From: Lachnospiraceae bacterium UBA3689
GTDB taxonomy: Bacteria; Bacillota; Clostridia; Lachnospirales; Lachnospiraceae
Length of the DNA: 38,940 nt
NCBI GenBank assembly: GCA_002371465.1
Contig: DFIU01000024.1
Coordinates: 1-38,940, forward strand
Direction of reading: 5' to 3'
Within the stretch, counting starts at the first letter, position 1. Every line of letters begins with the position of its first letter. Of the stretch, positions 24,333 through 31,879 are shown piece by piece. A program made the position numbers and the translations under genes. The notes beneath the pieces were generated by a model. The model was not told where the DNA came from, ran no database searches, and saw nothing but the letters and a program-made list of their open reading frames with translations.

Positions 24333-26332
24333 GTCCGGTCCGTATAGCTTAGTCCATGCCCAAACGCGTATCGTGGCCTGTGCGGTGCATCCACATAGTC
24401 TGTAAATCCGATGCTGGGTCCCTGATGCCAGGACGATCCATTCGGGTGATTATAGTAAATAGGAATCTGACCTGCATTCCTTGCAACTGTCAGTGGCAAT
24501 TTTCCAGAAGGGTTCACCTTTCCCAGAAGCACATCGGTAACTGCCTCTACAGCATAAGTTGCCGGATTCCATGCCTCTATAACCGCATCCAAATATCGAT
24601 CTGCAGCATCGCTTGAAATCGGACGTCCATCAAAATGTACTCCGATCAGAGGTTTCCCAAGTTTGGCGGCTTCGCAGATAAACTGCTCCTGTCCATTTGG
24701 AAGATTAATATTTGTCCCATCAACCCCTTCCCCCATCGTAGCAATAGAGCCGGATCCATTTTTTCCTCCGAGTGTTAAAATCGTAACATCCGCTTTTCTT
24801 ACAAGATCAAGAGCCTCGTCGAATCCACTTCGGTCCTCACCAGCTTTGTAGTACCCTCTCGCCCATAAAATCTTTGCTTCCGGAAGCTGTTCCTGCAGTT
24901 CCTCCACAAGATTTTTACAGTCCGGTTCAAGGTTTTGAAGCACCTCGTCAAATTCTTCTGTCTCATCATCCTGTACATTAGTGCCTGGAATACGATTCAT
25001 ATCAGCCTTGCTGCTGTCTCCGCCTTCGCCTGTTCCAGCCATAGAGTTCATAGCCGCATACTCTGCTTCAACCATGCTCAGATGGGTATATCCACCGAAA
25101 TAATAACGTGCGTTTACAGCCTGCGGTCCGATCACAGCTATAACTTTACACTCTCCCCTTAGCGGCAGTATGCCATGATTTTTAATCAGAACGATCGACT
25201 CCTCTGCTGATCGCCTTGCCACATCATCATCATTTTTCCGAACTGTAATCGATTGAAGCCGGCTGCCGGTCAATGCATATGGATATTCAAAAAGACCCAT
25301 TCTAAATTTCGACTCAAGCACGCGCAGAACTGCCTGATCCAAATAAAACAGATCTGCCTCTCCGCTTTGAAAGAGCTTTTGCATTGCCCTGTAAAGAGAC
25401 GGCATAGGCAGTTCTATATCAAGTCCCGCCTTCAGGCAGCGATATCCGCATTCCGCCTCACTCTCCCCTATCATCTGGACACGATAAGCATTCTCTGCTC
25501 CACTGTAATCCGACATGACTACCCCCTGGAAGCCCATCTCATCACGCAGCGTGTCGGTCAGATAATGCTTTGAAGCATGGACAGGCAGACCATTTAGGCT
25601 GTCGTAACACGGCATTACACCCCGCAAACAACCTTTGCTGATAGCAGCCTGAAAGGGCTTTCCATAAATTTCATAGAGCAGACGTTCACTGGCTTCGCAG
25701 TTTGCCCCATGAATTCCACCCAGAGAATTATGAAAACCAAGAAAATGTTTTGCCGTTGATTCCGGCTTCCTACCTGCTGTTTCTGTTTCCTGTATCCCCT
25801 TGGTAAAGGCAACTCCCATTGCCGCGCTCAATGTAGGATCTTCTCCATAAGGCTCACACTGGCGCCCCATGCGGGAGTCTCGGGAAATATCCAGAACAGG
25901 CGCCAGAATCTGAGTGATTCCGTAAGCGGCCTCCTGCCGTGACACAATTTCTCCTATTTGTCTCTCAAGTTCAGGATCAAAGCTGGACCCTCTGGAGACG
26001 CCTGTGGGGAAGGCAGTTGCACCCTGAATAAAAGCGCCGCAAAGGCCCTCCATATGGAATGCAGCAGGAATATGAAGACGGCTGCTCTCCATAACAGTCT
26101 TTTGTATTTTCCGCTGCCAGCAAGCTGCCTCCTCGCTGCTCTTACACATCCGAAAGGCAAGTGTACTGACCTGGCCAATTCCATGTTTCAAAAGATCGGC
26201 CAGATCTTTTTCCTCAATCCTGTCTGCAAAAATGCCCATCAGCTGGGCTATTTTTTCATCCAGAGTTAATTCTTTTAATAAAAGTTTCGCACGCTCATGC
26301 GCGGTTAAAGAACAGTTCATATACTCTTCCAT
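24257..26332 (-). CDS. Glycoside hydrolase family 3 (beta-glucosidase/xylosidase-like), truncated by frameshift
   Basis: GH3 enzymes are retaining exo-acting glycosidases. The product keeps the N-terminal barrel (LTLDEKIAQLMG, KHFLGFH, catalytic nucleophile Asp275 in VVMSDYSGAE) and the alpha/beta sandwich domain (STMGEG-like region near 24740), then runs out of frame after FGHGLSYTD and ends 26 residues later; 691 residues are made. The FnIII-like domain is lost, so activity is doubtful. The start at 26332 has AAGGGGG 8 nt upstream; the earlier GTG and ATG lie too close to it. No signal peptide is visible, so it is cytoplasmic. It follows the DUF5060 gene by 13 bp as the last gene of the operon. 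Confidence 0.9.
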   Translation of the reverse strand: MEEYMNCSLTAHERAKLLLKELTLDEKIAQLMGIFADRIEEKDLADLLKHGIGQVSTLAFRMCKSSEEAACWQRKIQKTVMESSRLHIPAAFHMEGLCGAFIQGATAFPTGVSRGSSFDPELERQIGEIVSRQEAAYGITQILAPVLDISRDSRMGRQCEPYGEDPTLSAAMGVAFTKGIQETETAGRKPESTAKHFLGFHNSLGGIHGANCEASERLLYEIYGKPFQAAISKGCLRGVMPCYDSLNGLPVHASKHYLTDTLRDEMGFQGVVMSDYSGAENAYRVQMIGESEAECGYRCLKAGLDIELPMPSLYRAMQKLFQSGEADLFYLDQAVLRVLESKFRMGLFEYPYALTGSRLQSITVRKNDDDVARRSAEESIVLIKNHGILPLRGECKVIAVIGPQAVNARYYFGGYTHLSMVEAEYAAMNSMAGTGEGGDSSKADMNRIPGTNVQDDETEEFDEVLQNLEPDCKNLVEELQEQLPEAKILWARGYYKAGEDRSGFDEALDLVRKADVTILTLGGKNGSGSIATMGEGVDGTNINLPNGQEQFICEAAKLGKPLIGVHFDGRPISSDAADRYLDAVIEAWNPATYAVEAVTDVLLGKVNPSGKLPLTVARNAGQIPIYYNHPNGSSWHQGPSIGFTDYVDAPHRPRYAFGHGLSYTDRTLLTVNLRLIKKRLDQTIRSSCPAS
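24333..24342. repeat. 5-bp tandem duplication causing the GH3 frameshift
   Basis: GTCCG occurs twice in direct succession (CGGAC twice on the coding strand). The conserved GH3 sequence needs only one copy between the Thr codon of FGHGLSYT and the codons for FAYSKL. A perfect short tandem copy is the expected product of replication slippage and could revert by the same route. Confidence 0.9.
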
Positions 26333-26345
26333 ATTCATCACCCCC

Positions 26346-27899
26346 TTAATTCTTTTCTCTTACAGCAAGCACAGCAAGATTTTCTTTTCTCGGCAGATGA
26401 ATCACGGTTTCCCCGCTGACATGTTTTTTCAGTACTTTCCTTGTCATATTCCAGGTGTCAACCACCTCTACCTGATATGTTTTATCCTGTGGAAGCGGAA
26501 GAAATTGTTCCCCATAGCACTGGTGATCGTTGTACCAAAGATATGCTTCTTCTCCTGCATGGGCACACCATTCATGCGCACCGGCAAAATGTGCCGTATG
26601 ATCTTTTCCATCCATGCGGGAGATGCTGACACTCATTGCCCGGAAAGACTTTTTTGATTCCTCTGGAGCATCTGCCAGATACGCTTCCATCTGCTCCGGA
26701 TTCATCTTATCCAGCAGCGCAAACATTCCATCATAAGGGGTAAGATTGCCCGGAACAGATTCGATAATGCTTCTCAAAAACGCAATGCGCTGACTGCTTT
26801 CGCCCTTAAGTTCTCCACCTTTTGCCCACCATATCACTTCATCTTCTGAAAGAAAGGTTTCGCCATGAGTACAGTAAGCGCCACTTGCATAGCTTCGCCA
26901 AAAACGTCTGACCATTTCATGTGCAGAAAGACTGCCCCAGGAATAAGGCAGGTCCCCCTCATATCCACACTCATCAATCATAACCGGCTTTTGATATGCT
27001 GCAATCCATCGTGGGATTTCGCTTAAAGCATTGGTCTGAAGACTTGCATGCGTAATATTCGGTCGCTTTATGTCCCAATAGCAAAAACAATTGTGACAGG
27101 ACAAGAGGTGACCATAAGGGTCATGTTCTGCTACATAATGTTCAAGCTCTTTCCAGTCATCCAGGGACTTAGATTCCGTACACAGATCATATTCATTAGC
27201 CAGAGACCACCAGGCTCCTGGTTTTGCCGAGAGACGGCGAAGCAAATAGTCCAGATACAAGATATTTTCTTTCTGCGTAAGGCTCGAAAATCCCCATCTG
27301 TCATAGGGATGAAATAAGATTAAATCGACCTGTATTCCCATCTCATTAATACGATCTAAAATCTTTTCCAAACGATTCCAGAAAGCAAGGCAAGGATGTC
27401 CTGCATCCCATGAACCATCCCCTTTTTTCTCAAACGGATACAGCGGAGGCTCATTGTGATTATAATCATAGTCCTTTGGAAACAAGCACATGCGTATCTT
27501 ATTGAAGGGTGCATGTCTCAGGGTCTTAAGCGTCTGTTCTACCAGTGCATCTTCCTGGTGAAGCAGGGCATAGACGGTCGTTCCAAAAGGAATAAACCTT
27601 GTTCCATCCTCATATTCAAAATGTTTGCCTACGGCCTTCACCATTCCATGCTGTCTGTCATCGGCAGATTCACAAGCTGCACATCCTTCGTCATTCACAG
27701 CACCTGAGATTTTCCAGGTATATTCTCCTGCTTTATCCGGAAAAAAGCGCACTTTAAACACTCCATTTCCGTCATAAAAGCCTCTGACCGTTTTTTGTTC
27801 CTTTCCGCACTGAAACTGTGCAGTTATGGACATATCGTCATAGCCGGAAGTTTGATTTTCTACTTGAAATTTCAGCTCAAAAGTTTCATATTGTCTCAA
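26346..27899 (-). CDS. DUF5060-type glycoside hydrolase (retaining (beta/alpha)8 barrel)
   Basis: The 517-residue protein has an N-terminal beta-sandwich of DUF5060 type (YETFELKFQV, then GNGVFKVRFFPDKAGEYTW, to about residue 75), a barrel beginning GTRFIPFGTTVYALLHQ, and a short C-terminal beta domain. Probable catalytic glutamates are Glu236 (WSLANEYDL) and Glu310 (VMIDECGYEGD), in the positions expected for acid/base and nucleophile. Relatives are annotated as DUF4038/DUF5605 or apiosidase-like; the precise sugar is unknown. The start is a TTG at 27899 with GAGGAGATAT just upstream. No signal peptide is seen. It is the middle gene of the esterase-GH-GH3 operon. Confidence 0.82.
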   Translation of the reverse strand: MRQYETFELKFQVENQTSGYDDMSITAQFQCGKEQKTVRGFYDGNGVFKVRFFPDKAGEYTWKISGAVNDEGCAACESADDRQHGMVKAVGKHFEYEDGTRFIPFGTTVYALLHQEDALVEQTLKTLRHAPFNKIRMCLFPKDYDYNHNEPPLYPFEKKGDGSWDAGHPCLAFWNRLEKILDRINEMGIQVDLILFHPYDRWGFSSLTQKENILYLDYLLRRLSAKPGAWWSLANEYDLCTESKSLDDWKELEHYVAEHDPYGHLLSCHNCFCYWDIKRPNITHASLQTNALSEIPRWIAAYQKPVMIDECGYEGDLPYSWGSLSAHEMVRRFWRSYASGAYCTHGETFLSEDEVIWWAKGGELKGESSQRIAFLRSIIESVPGNLTPYDGMFALLDKMNPEQMEAYLADAPEESKKSFRAMSVSISRMDGKDHTAHFAGAHEWCAHAGEEAYLWYNDHQCYGEQFLPLPQDKTYQVEVVDTWNMTRKVLKKHVSGETVIHLPRKENLAVLAVREKN

Positions 27900-27967
27900 A
27901 ATATCTCCTCAAAATTACAGTTTGCATCCGGTCTTTTATCATGCTGACCTGCTTTATCCTGCGTCAA

Positions 27968-30052
27968 TCATTCAACAACGATTCGGACTCGGTCCAGATT
28001 TTTAACCTGTGTGTAAATTTCAGCTGCATCTCCATTTCGATTTGTTGTAATTCGAACAGACGCAAAGTATGTACCAAGCTGGTCATACCGATGGGTTATC
28101 TTTGACACAGCGCCATGGACTCCATCATCCAGCGTTCTCTGAAAGCTTCCACAGATAGGAAAAGCCTCTGGATCCGGAAGTTTCCAGTTATCCTGAAAGT
28201 CGTAATATACCGAAGTTACTTCTCCAGCTCCTTTGGGTATCTCTACTTTCGTTGTCAGCTGTACCTCTTCTCCTGCCTTGACATGGGCGCATTTTTCTCC
28301 GTTTGCCAATAGAACAACTTGTGCCTGAAGACCATTCCTCTCCGCGCCGCGTTTTGTAATAAAGATATTGCCTCCATCCCTTTCATACTCCGTTGTCGGT
28401 AAGGGAAGTTTTCCATACTGGACCCAGTCCATCAAATCAATAAGAGTTTGTCTGAGGCCCCCTTCGTATTCAATCACCATGTTGTTATCTGAATTCCAGT
28501 CATTCCCATGCAAACACCGCTGATAATAATAAATTCGGAAGTCATCTTCTGTTCCCCTACGGTCTCTGACAAGATCCCGATACCAGTCACCACACCAGGG
28601 GCAGGTTGACTCATCCATCAGTGCCTGTGTCACAATTACTTTGCACTGAATATTCCCGTCCTGAACCGTTCCGGTTCCTGTCATTTCTTTACCGAGAAAT
28701 TTTCTCTGTGGTGGGATAGCGCGACCAGTCTCATCCCTGAACTGATCCCACGCATGAAAATGCAGATCCTCCGGAACCTGATGCCGATAATAAAAAAGAG
28801 CTGCAACATAATCAGAATTATCCAGTCGGATCAGATCCCCCGGATGAATTTCTTCCAAGACCTGCGTAATATTGCCCATACCGTAGGCATAATTGATAAG
28901 CAGATAACTATGTTCCCCGTCTTCTGATTCAATCAGACGACTAAGGGCAAGTTCTTTCCCTCTGCACTCTCCACTTTCAAATAAAATCCGAGTTCCTCCC
29001 ATATATTGTTCGACAGCTTTGGGAGCTGTCTCAATTTCAATATATGAACCGCCGCCGTCCGTCAGAATTTTTTTCCAGGCATTATCTACACTATTGTATG
29101 TTTTTTTATCTTCTGTGTTGTCCTCTGTGGGAAAATGAACAGAGACGACTCTGCTTTCAAACACAAAACGATCTCTTTGAGCATCTCCATCAGGATCTGC
29201 GCCTTCATATCCTTCTTTTTCCCAAAAATCTTTAAAATACTCCGGATCTTCACGCTGAATTAAGGGCATTAAAACAGGAAGTGATCCGTCGTCAATGGTT
29301 CCATCCGCCTCTCGGAACCAGGTCTGGGGCGGGAAGCCCATATTTGTGATTTCATTGAGCATGGACTGTTCATAAGCAGTCAGCCCCGCATACATATTGC
29401 CACTTCCACCGGCGTCAAGCGCGTCCACAATTTTTCCAAAACAATGCCGCAGAGCCCGCTGCCCCTGGGCATGCAGAGTAATAGTATTTGGCAACGATGC
29501 GGAAGAGCCTATTACATACGGGGCTGCTCCATCCCAGACTCTTGTATTTTCAATGCACGCAAGAGTCTTGTAGCCTCCGCCGGATCCTCCATAGACAAAC
29601 CCATAGGGACGGTGATCATACTGATACCATTGAGCAGCCACCTTGCGGCTAAACTGAGCAACAGCGGCACTCGCCTTCCAGACCAAGGTTGCCTCTTCTT
29701 TTGTTTTTCCTCCAAATCTGGCTTTGGACCCCATGTTGCTCTCCACAAAGTATGCTCCATAAGTAAGGGAGAAGGCGATTTTGTCACCGACGCCACCCTC
29801 CTGCCTGACAGAAGCCATTTCTTCATCCGGTCCCGGAAATGGAGAAAGATATTGGATAAAGCATTCCCTGTACTGTTCCTTCTTTGGAAAGCAGAGACTA
29901 AATTTCACATTTGTTCCGCCAAAGCCACCATGCACATAATGAAATGGAATCTCTGATCCATCCCGCACTTTCCTTACCCTGTCATCCTGAAGATCAATAT
30001 ATGGCTTTTGAAACATAGGATCCTTACTCGGGATATACATCACTTCTCCCAT
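27968..30052 (-). CDS. Putative alpha/beta-hydrolase (esterase-like) with C-terminal PKD-like domain
   Basis: I do not firmly recognise this 694-residue protein. The segment FVYGGSGGGYKTLACIE contains a nucleophile-elbow-like GGSGGG (Ser157 from MGEV), and the surrounding region resembles tannase/feruloyl-esterase-type hydrolases. The last 90 residues (VTSVYYDFQDNW, YDQLGTYFASVRITTN) look like a PKD/Ig-like domain. A paired CPWC and a HGNDWNSDNN motif lie in between. The start at 30052 is clear: AGGAGG with ideal spacing. No signal peptide is visible. As first gene before two glycosidases, removing acyl groups from plant glycosides is a reasonable guess, no more. Confidence 0.7.
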   Translation of the reverse strand: MGEVMYIPSKDPMFQKPYIDLQDDRVRKVRDGSEIPFHYVHGGFGGTNVKFSLCFPKKEQYRECFIQYLSPFPGPDEEMASVRQEGGVGDKIAFSLTYGAYFVESNMGSKARFGGKTKEEATLVWKASAAVAQFSRKVAAQWYQYDHRPYGFVYGGSGGGYKTLACIENTRVWDGAAPYVIGSSASLPNTITLHAQGQRALRHCFGKIVDALDAGGSGNMYAGLTAYEQSMLNEITNMGFPPQTWFREADGTIDDGSLPVLMPLIQREDPEYFKDFWEKEGYEGADPDGDAQRDRFVFESRVVSVHFPTEDNTEDKKTYNSVDNAWKKILTDGGGSYIEIETAPKAVEQYMGGTRILFESGECRGKELALSRLIESEDGEHSYLLINYAYGMGNITQVLEEIHPGDLIRLDNSDYVAALFYYRHQVPEDLHFHAWDQFRDETGRAIPPQRKFLGKEMTGTGTVQDGNIQCKVIVTQALMDESTCPWCGDWYRDLVRDRRGTEDDFRIYYYQRCLHGNDWNSDNNMVIEYEGGLRQTLIDLMDWVQYGKLPLPTTEYERDGGNIFITKRGAERNGLQAQVVLLANGEKCAHVKAGEEVQLTTKVEIPKGAGEVTSVYYDFQDNWKLPDPEAFPICGSFQRTLDDGVHGAVSKITHRYDQLGTYFASVRITTNRNGDAAEIYTQVKNLDRVRIVVE

Positions 30053-30135
30053 TTTATTTCCTCCTGACGCTGTTTCCATGCAGGCGCGCTCCTGCCCCTG
30101 ACTTAAACATTCAACTTTTGCTTTTCTTCCTCCAT

Positions 30136-30181
30136 ATCATAAAAGACGAACCTGCTTTTTCCTATCAACAGGTTCGTCTTT
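30136..30181 (-). terminator. 13-bp perfect hairpin after araC, terminator and/or operator, with a -10 beyond it
   Basis: AAAGACGAACCTG and CAGGTTCGTCTTT pair perfectly across a 14-nt loop (30142-30181). On the minus strand the stem ends in TTT followed by TATGAT, a weak U-tract, so it may terminate araC (stop at 30212). TATGAT at 30136-30141 could instead be the -10 of the esterase operon. The left arm is part of the 18-nt element shared with two other operons, so the inverted repeat may be a double protein-binding site. Confidence 0.5.
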
Positions 30182-30187
30182 CTATGT
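30170..30187 (-). promoter_or_regulatory. Shared 18-nt element, copy a (upstream of the esterase operon)
   Basis: The sequence ACATAGAAAGACGAACCT fits the consensus ACATARRAAGACRAAYCT seen also at 35485-35502 and 38861-38878, all on the minus strand and upstream of sugar-utilisation units. Here its 3' part is repeated in inverted orientation as the other arm of the hairpin. It ends 117 nt before the start codon at 30052. Confidence 0.6.
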
Positions 30188-30211
30188 TTCTTTTCGCTTT
30201 TTTAATTTTCG

Positions 30212-31483
30212 TTAAATTTTTGAAGCCCTGGGATTGTTTCTGTATTGAATCGGAGTCATTCCCTCCAGCTTTTTAAAGGTATGATCAAAATGGCTTCTGC
30301 TTTTAAAACAAACTTCCTCAGCAATTTGGTCAATCGATTTATGGGATGTAACCAACATGACTTTTGACATCTCAATGCGCACATGCTTCAGATAATCCTG
30401 TATCTTCATCCCGGTTTCTTTTGAAAATTTCCGTGAAAGATAATACTCCGTATAATGCATCCGTTTGGCCATATCCGCCAGTGTAATTTCTTCCTGAAAA
30501 TTTGCACGGATGAAATTCATGGTTTCTCTGACCGGTTTTGAAATCCCCTGGTTTTGAATGGACTGCTCATGCCTTACCGCGTCAATAAAGGCCAGGTAAG
30601 CATTCCAATTTGCGTTGGCAGCATGATTGATTGTATGAGCAAGTTCCAATTTATGGATCTCCCGGCTTTCAATCTCCTTTGCCGTTTGCAGGGGAACTCC
30701 CCCCTCGACAGCCGCCGAAGTACAGTGGTCTAAAAATATAATCATATTGTCTTTTAATGTACGCAGTTCATCTGGAAGAAGAAACTCCTGAATGGAATCA
30801 TTGGTGAATACTCTTTTCTCCCCTTCTTTTTTAGGTCTTGTTCCTTCCCGAATATTATCCAGTAATCGCTTTTCCAGCTCCTCCATACCGGCAAAATCAT
30901 TTATATGCAGCTGAAGCTTATCGTCCGCATTTTCCTTTACCTGTCCTTCTTCCTTCGTCTGCTTGGGATTTTTCAGCTCTTTAAAATGAATTGCGTTTTT
31001 CGGGAGAAATTCATCATAGATGATATAATGCAGCATATGAAAAATGGCTCTTGCAAAATCGTGACTGACCACCGGCATGGACTCAAAGATACGGCTGTAG
31101 TGCATACTGGTTGAAAGCGAGAGATGCAAAGAAGTCAGTTTCTTTATCAGATGTTCCTTTAACTGTTTCTGAAACAAAAAGGGTCCTACGACAATGACCA
31201 TATAGGTTCCTTCTACATCCTGAACCGCCTTTTCGGCAATCCAGACCAGATTTAATTCGTCCGTCCAGATTCCCGGCTCAGACATCGTCTGTGGATCTTC
31301 AATAATATCTCTCAGAATTTCTTTCGTATAAGGGGATTTAACCAGGTCTTTGGAATAGGGGTATGTCGAATAGAGTAAATGCTGGTTTTTATCAAAGCAC
31401 CAGGCTCCAATTCCCTTTGCGCTATACATCAATCCGCCCAGCAATTTCAGCCGTTCTTCCACATGTTCCGCAGATATCTTCAT
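30212..31483 (-). CDS. AraC-family transcriptional regulator
   Basis: The protein has 423 residues from MKISAEHVEERL. The C-terminal 100 residues hold two helix-turn-helix units of AraC type (EEITLADMAKRMHYTEYYLSRKF and IDQIAEEVCFKSRSHFDHTF) and end GMTPIQYRN. The N-terminal 250 residues have no domain I can name; the context suggests sugar or glycoside sensing. The start at 31483 has GAGAGGAGA upstream; an in-frame start 10 codons earlier lacks a site. It lies between the rhamnosidase unit and the esterase operon, the same strand as both, and is the best candidate to bind the shared 18-nt element. Confidence 0.9.
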   Translation of the reverse strand: MKISAEHVEERLKLLGGLMYSAKGIGAWCFDKNQHLLYSTYPYSKDLVKSPYTKEILRDIIEDPQTMSEPGIWTDELNLVWIAEKAVQDVEGTYMVIVVGPFLFQKQLKEHLIKKLTSLHLSLSTSMHYSRIFESMPVVSHDFARAIFHMLHYIIYDEFLPKNAIHFKELKNPKQTKEEGQVKENADDKLQLHINDFAGMEELEKRLLDNIREGTRPKKEGEKRVFTNDSIQEFLLPDELRTLKDNMIIFLDHCTSAAVEGGVPLQTAKEIESREIHKLELAHTINHAANANWNAYLAFIDAVRHEQSIQNQGISKPVRETMNFIRANFQEEITLADMAKRMHYTEYYLSRKFSKETGMKIQDYLKHVRIEMSKVMLVTSHKSIDQIAEEVCFKSRSHFDHTFKKLEGMTPIQYRNNPRASKI

Positions 31484-31515
31484 CAACTTCTCCTCTCCCG
31501 CCTTTTCATTCAAAA

Positions 31516-31551
31516 AGTGCCTGAAGATTGAATCATCAAAATTCAGGCACT
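31516..31551 (-). terminator. Terminator-like hairpin in the araC leader
   Basis: On the minus strand AGTGCCTGAA/TTCAGGCACT forms a perfect 10-bp stem with a 16-nt loop and is followed by TTTT. It would end the transcript of the small 78-aa gene (stop at 31586). However, an extended -10 lies between that gene and the hairpin, so transcripts started there would meet it before araC, as in attenuation. Confidence 0.7.
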
Positions 31552-31563
31552 AAAGACAAGGAT

Positions 31564-31572
31564 ATTATATCA
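31564..31572 (-). promoter_or_regulatory. Extended -10 upstream of araC
   Basis: TGATATAAT on the minus strand is a perfect -10 with the TG extension. No convincing -35 lies 17 bp upstream. The predicted start near 31557 gives a leader of about 74 nt to the araC ATG, containing the terminator-like hairpin. Confidence 0.55.
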
Positions 31573-31585
31573 CTTCACGCAAACA

Positions 31586-31822
31586 TCACGTATCCTTTTC
31601 AAGATAATCCGAGAGGATCGAATAATCGTTAACATCCTCACAGATAACCTTTCCATCAGTAAAATAGTCAGCATTTTCCAGCGAAGTCGTAAATATAAAT
31701 TTTGAAAGGGTTGATTTTAAATTTAACCGGTCTCCTTCCTTTGTCTCAAAGTAAACATCATGTGCGCACTCCGCAATTCTTTCCAAAAAATCAGACATAG
31801 AACTATTTCCTTTTAATTTCAT
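31586..31822 (-). CDS. Small acidic protein of unknown function (78 aa)
   Basis: I do not recognise a defined function. The product begins MKLKGNSSMSDFLERIAEC and contains GDRLNLKSTLSKFIFTTS and an acidic C-terminus (EDVNDYSILSDYLEKD). It is predicted soluble and alpha/beta, with no signal peptide or Cys motif. The start at 31822 has a good GAGAGGTGG site. It lies 57 bp after the rhamnosidase gene and is followed by a hairpin, so it is probably the last gene of the symporter-rhamnosidase unit. Similar short proteins with an LNLKSTLS motif occur in Clostridia as far as I recall; their role is unknown. Confidence 0.75.
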   Translation of the reverse strand: MKLKGNSSMSDFLERIAECAHDVYFETKEGDRLNLKSTLSKFIFTTSLENADYFTDGKVICEDVNDYSILSDYLEKDT

Positions 31823-31879
31823 CTTTTTCCACCTCTCTTTTTATATCGGCATTGAGCTTTCTGTTTCAGAAGGAATTTC

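Noticed and set aside
24257..24342. Programmed ribosomal frameshift in the GH3 gene
   Set aside because: There is no slippery heptamer; the frame change is explained fully by a 5-bp tandem duplication.
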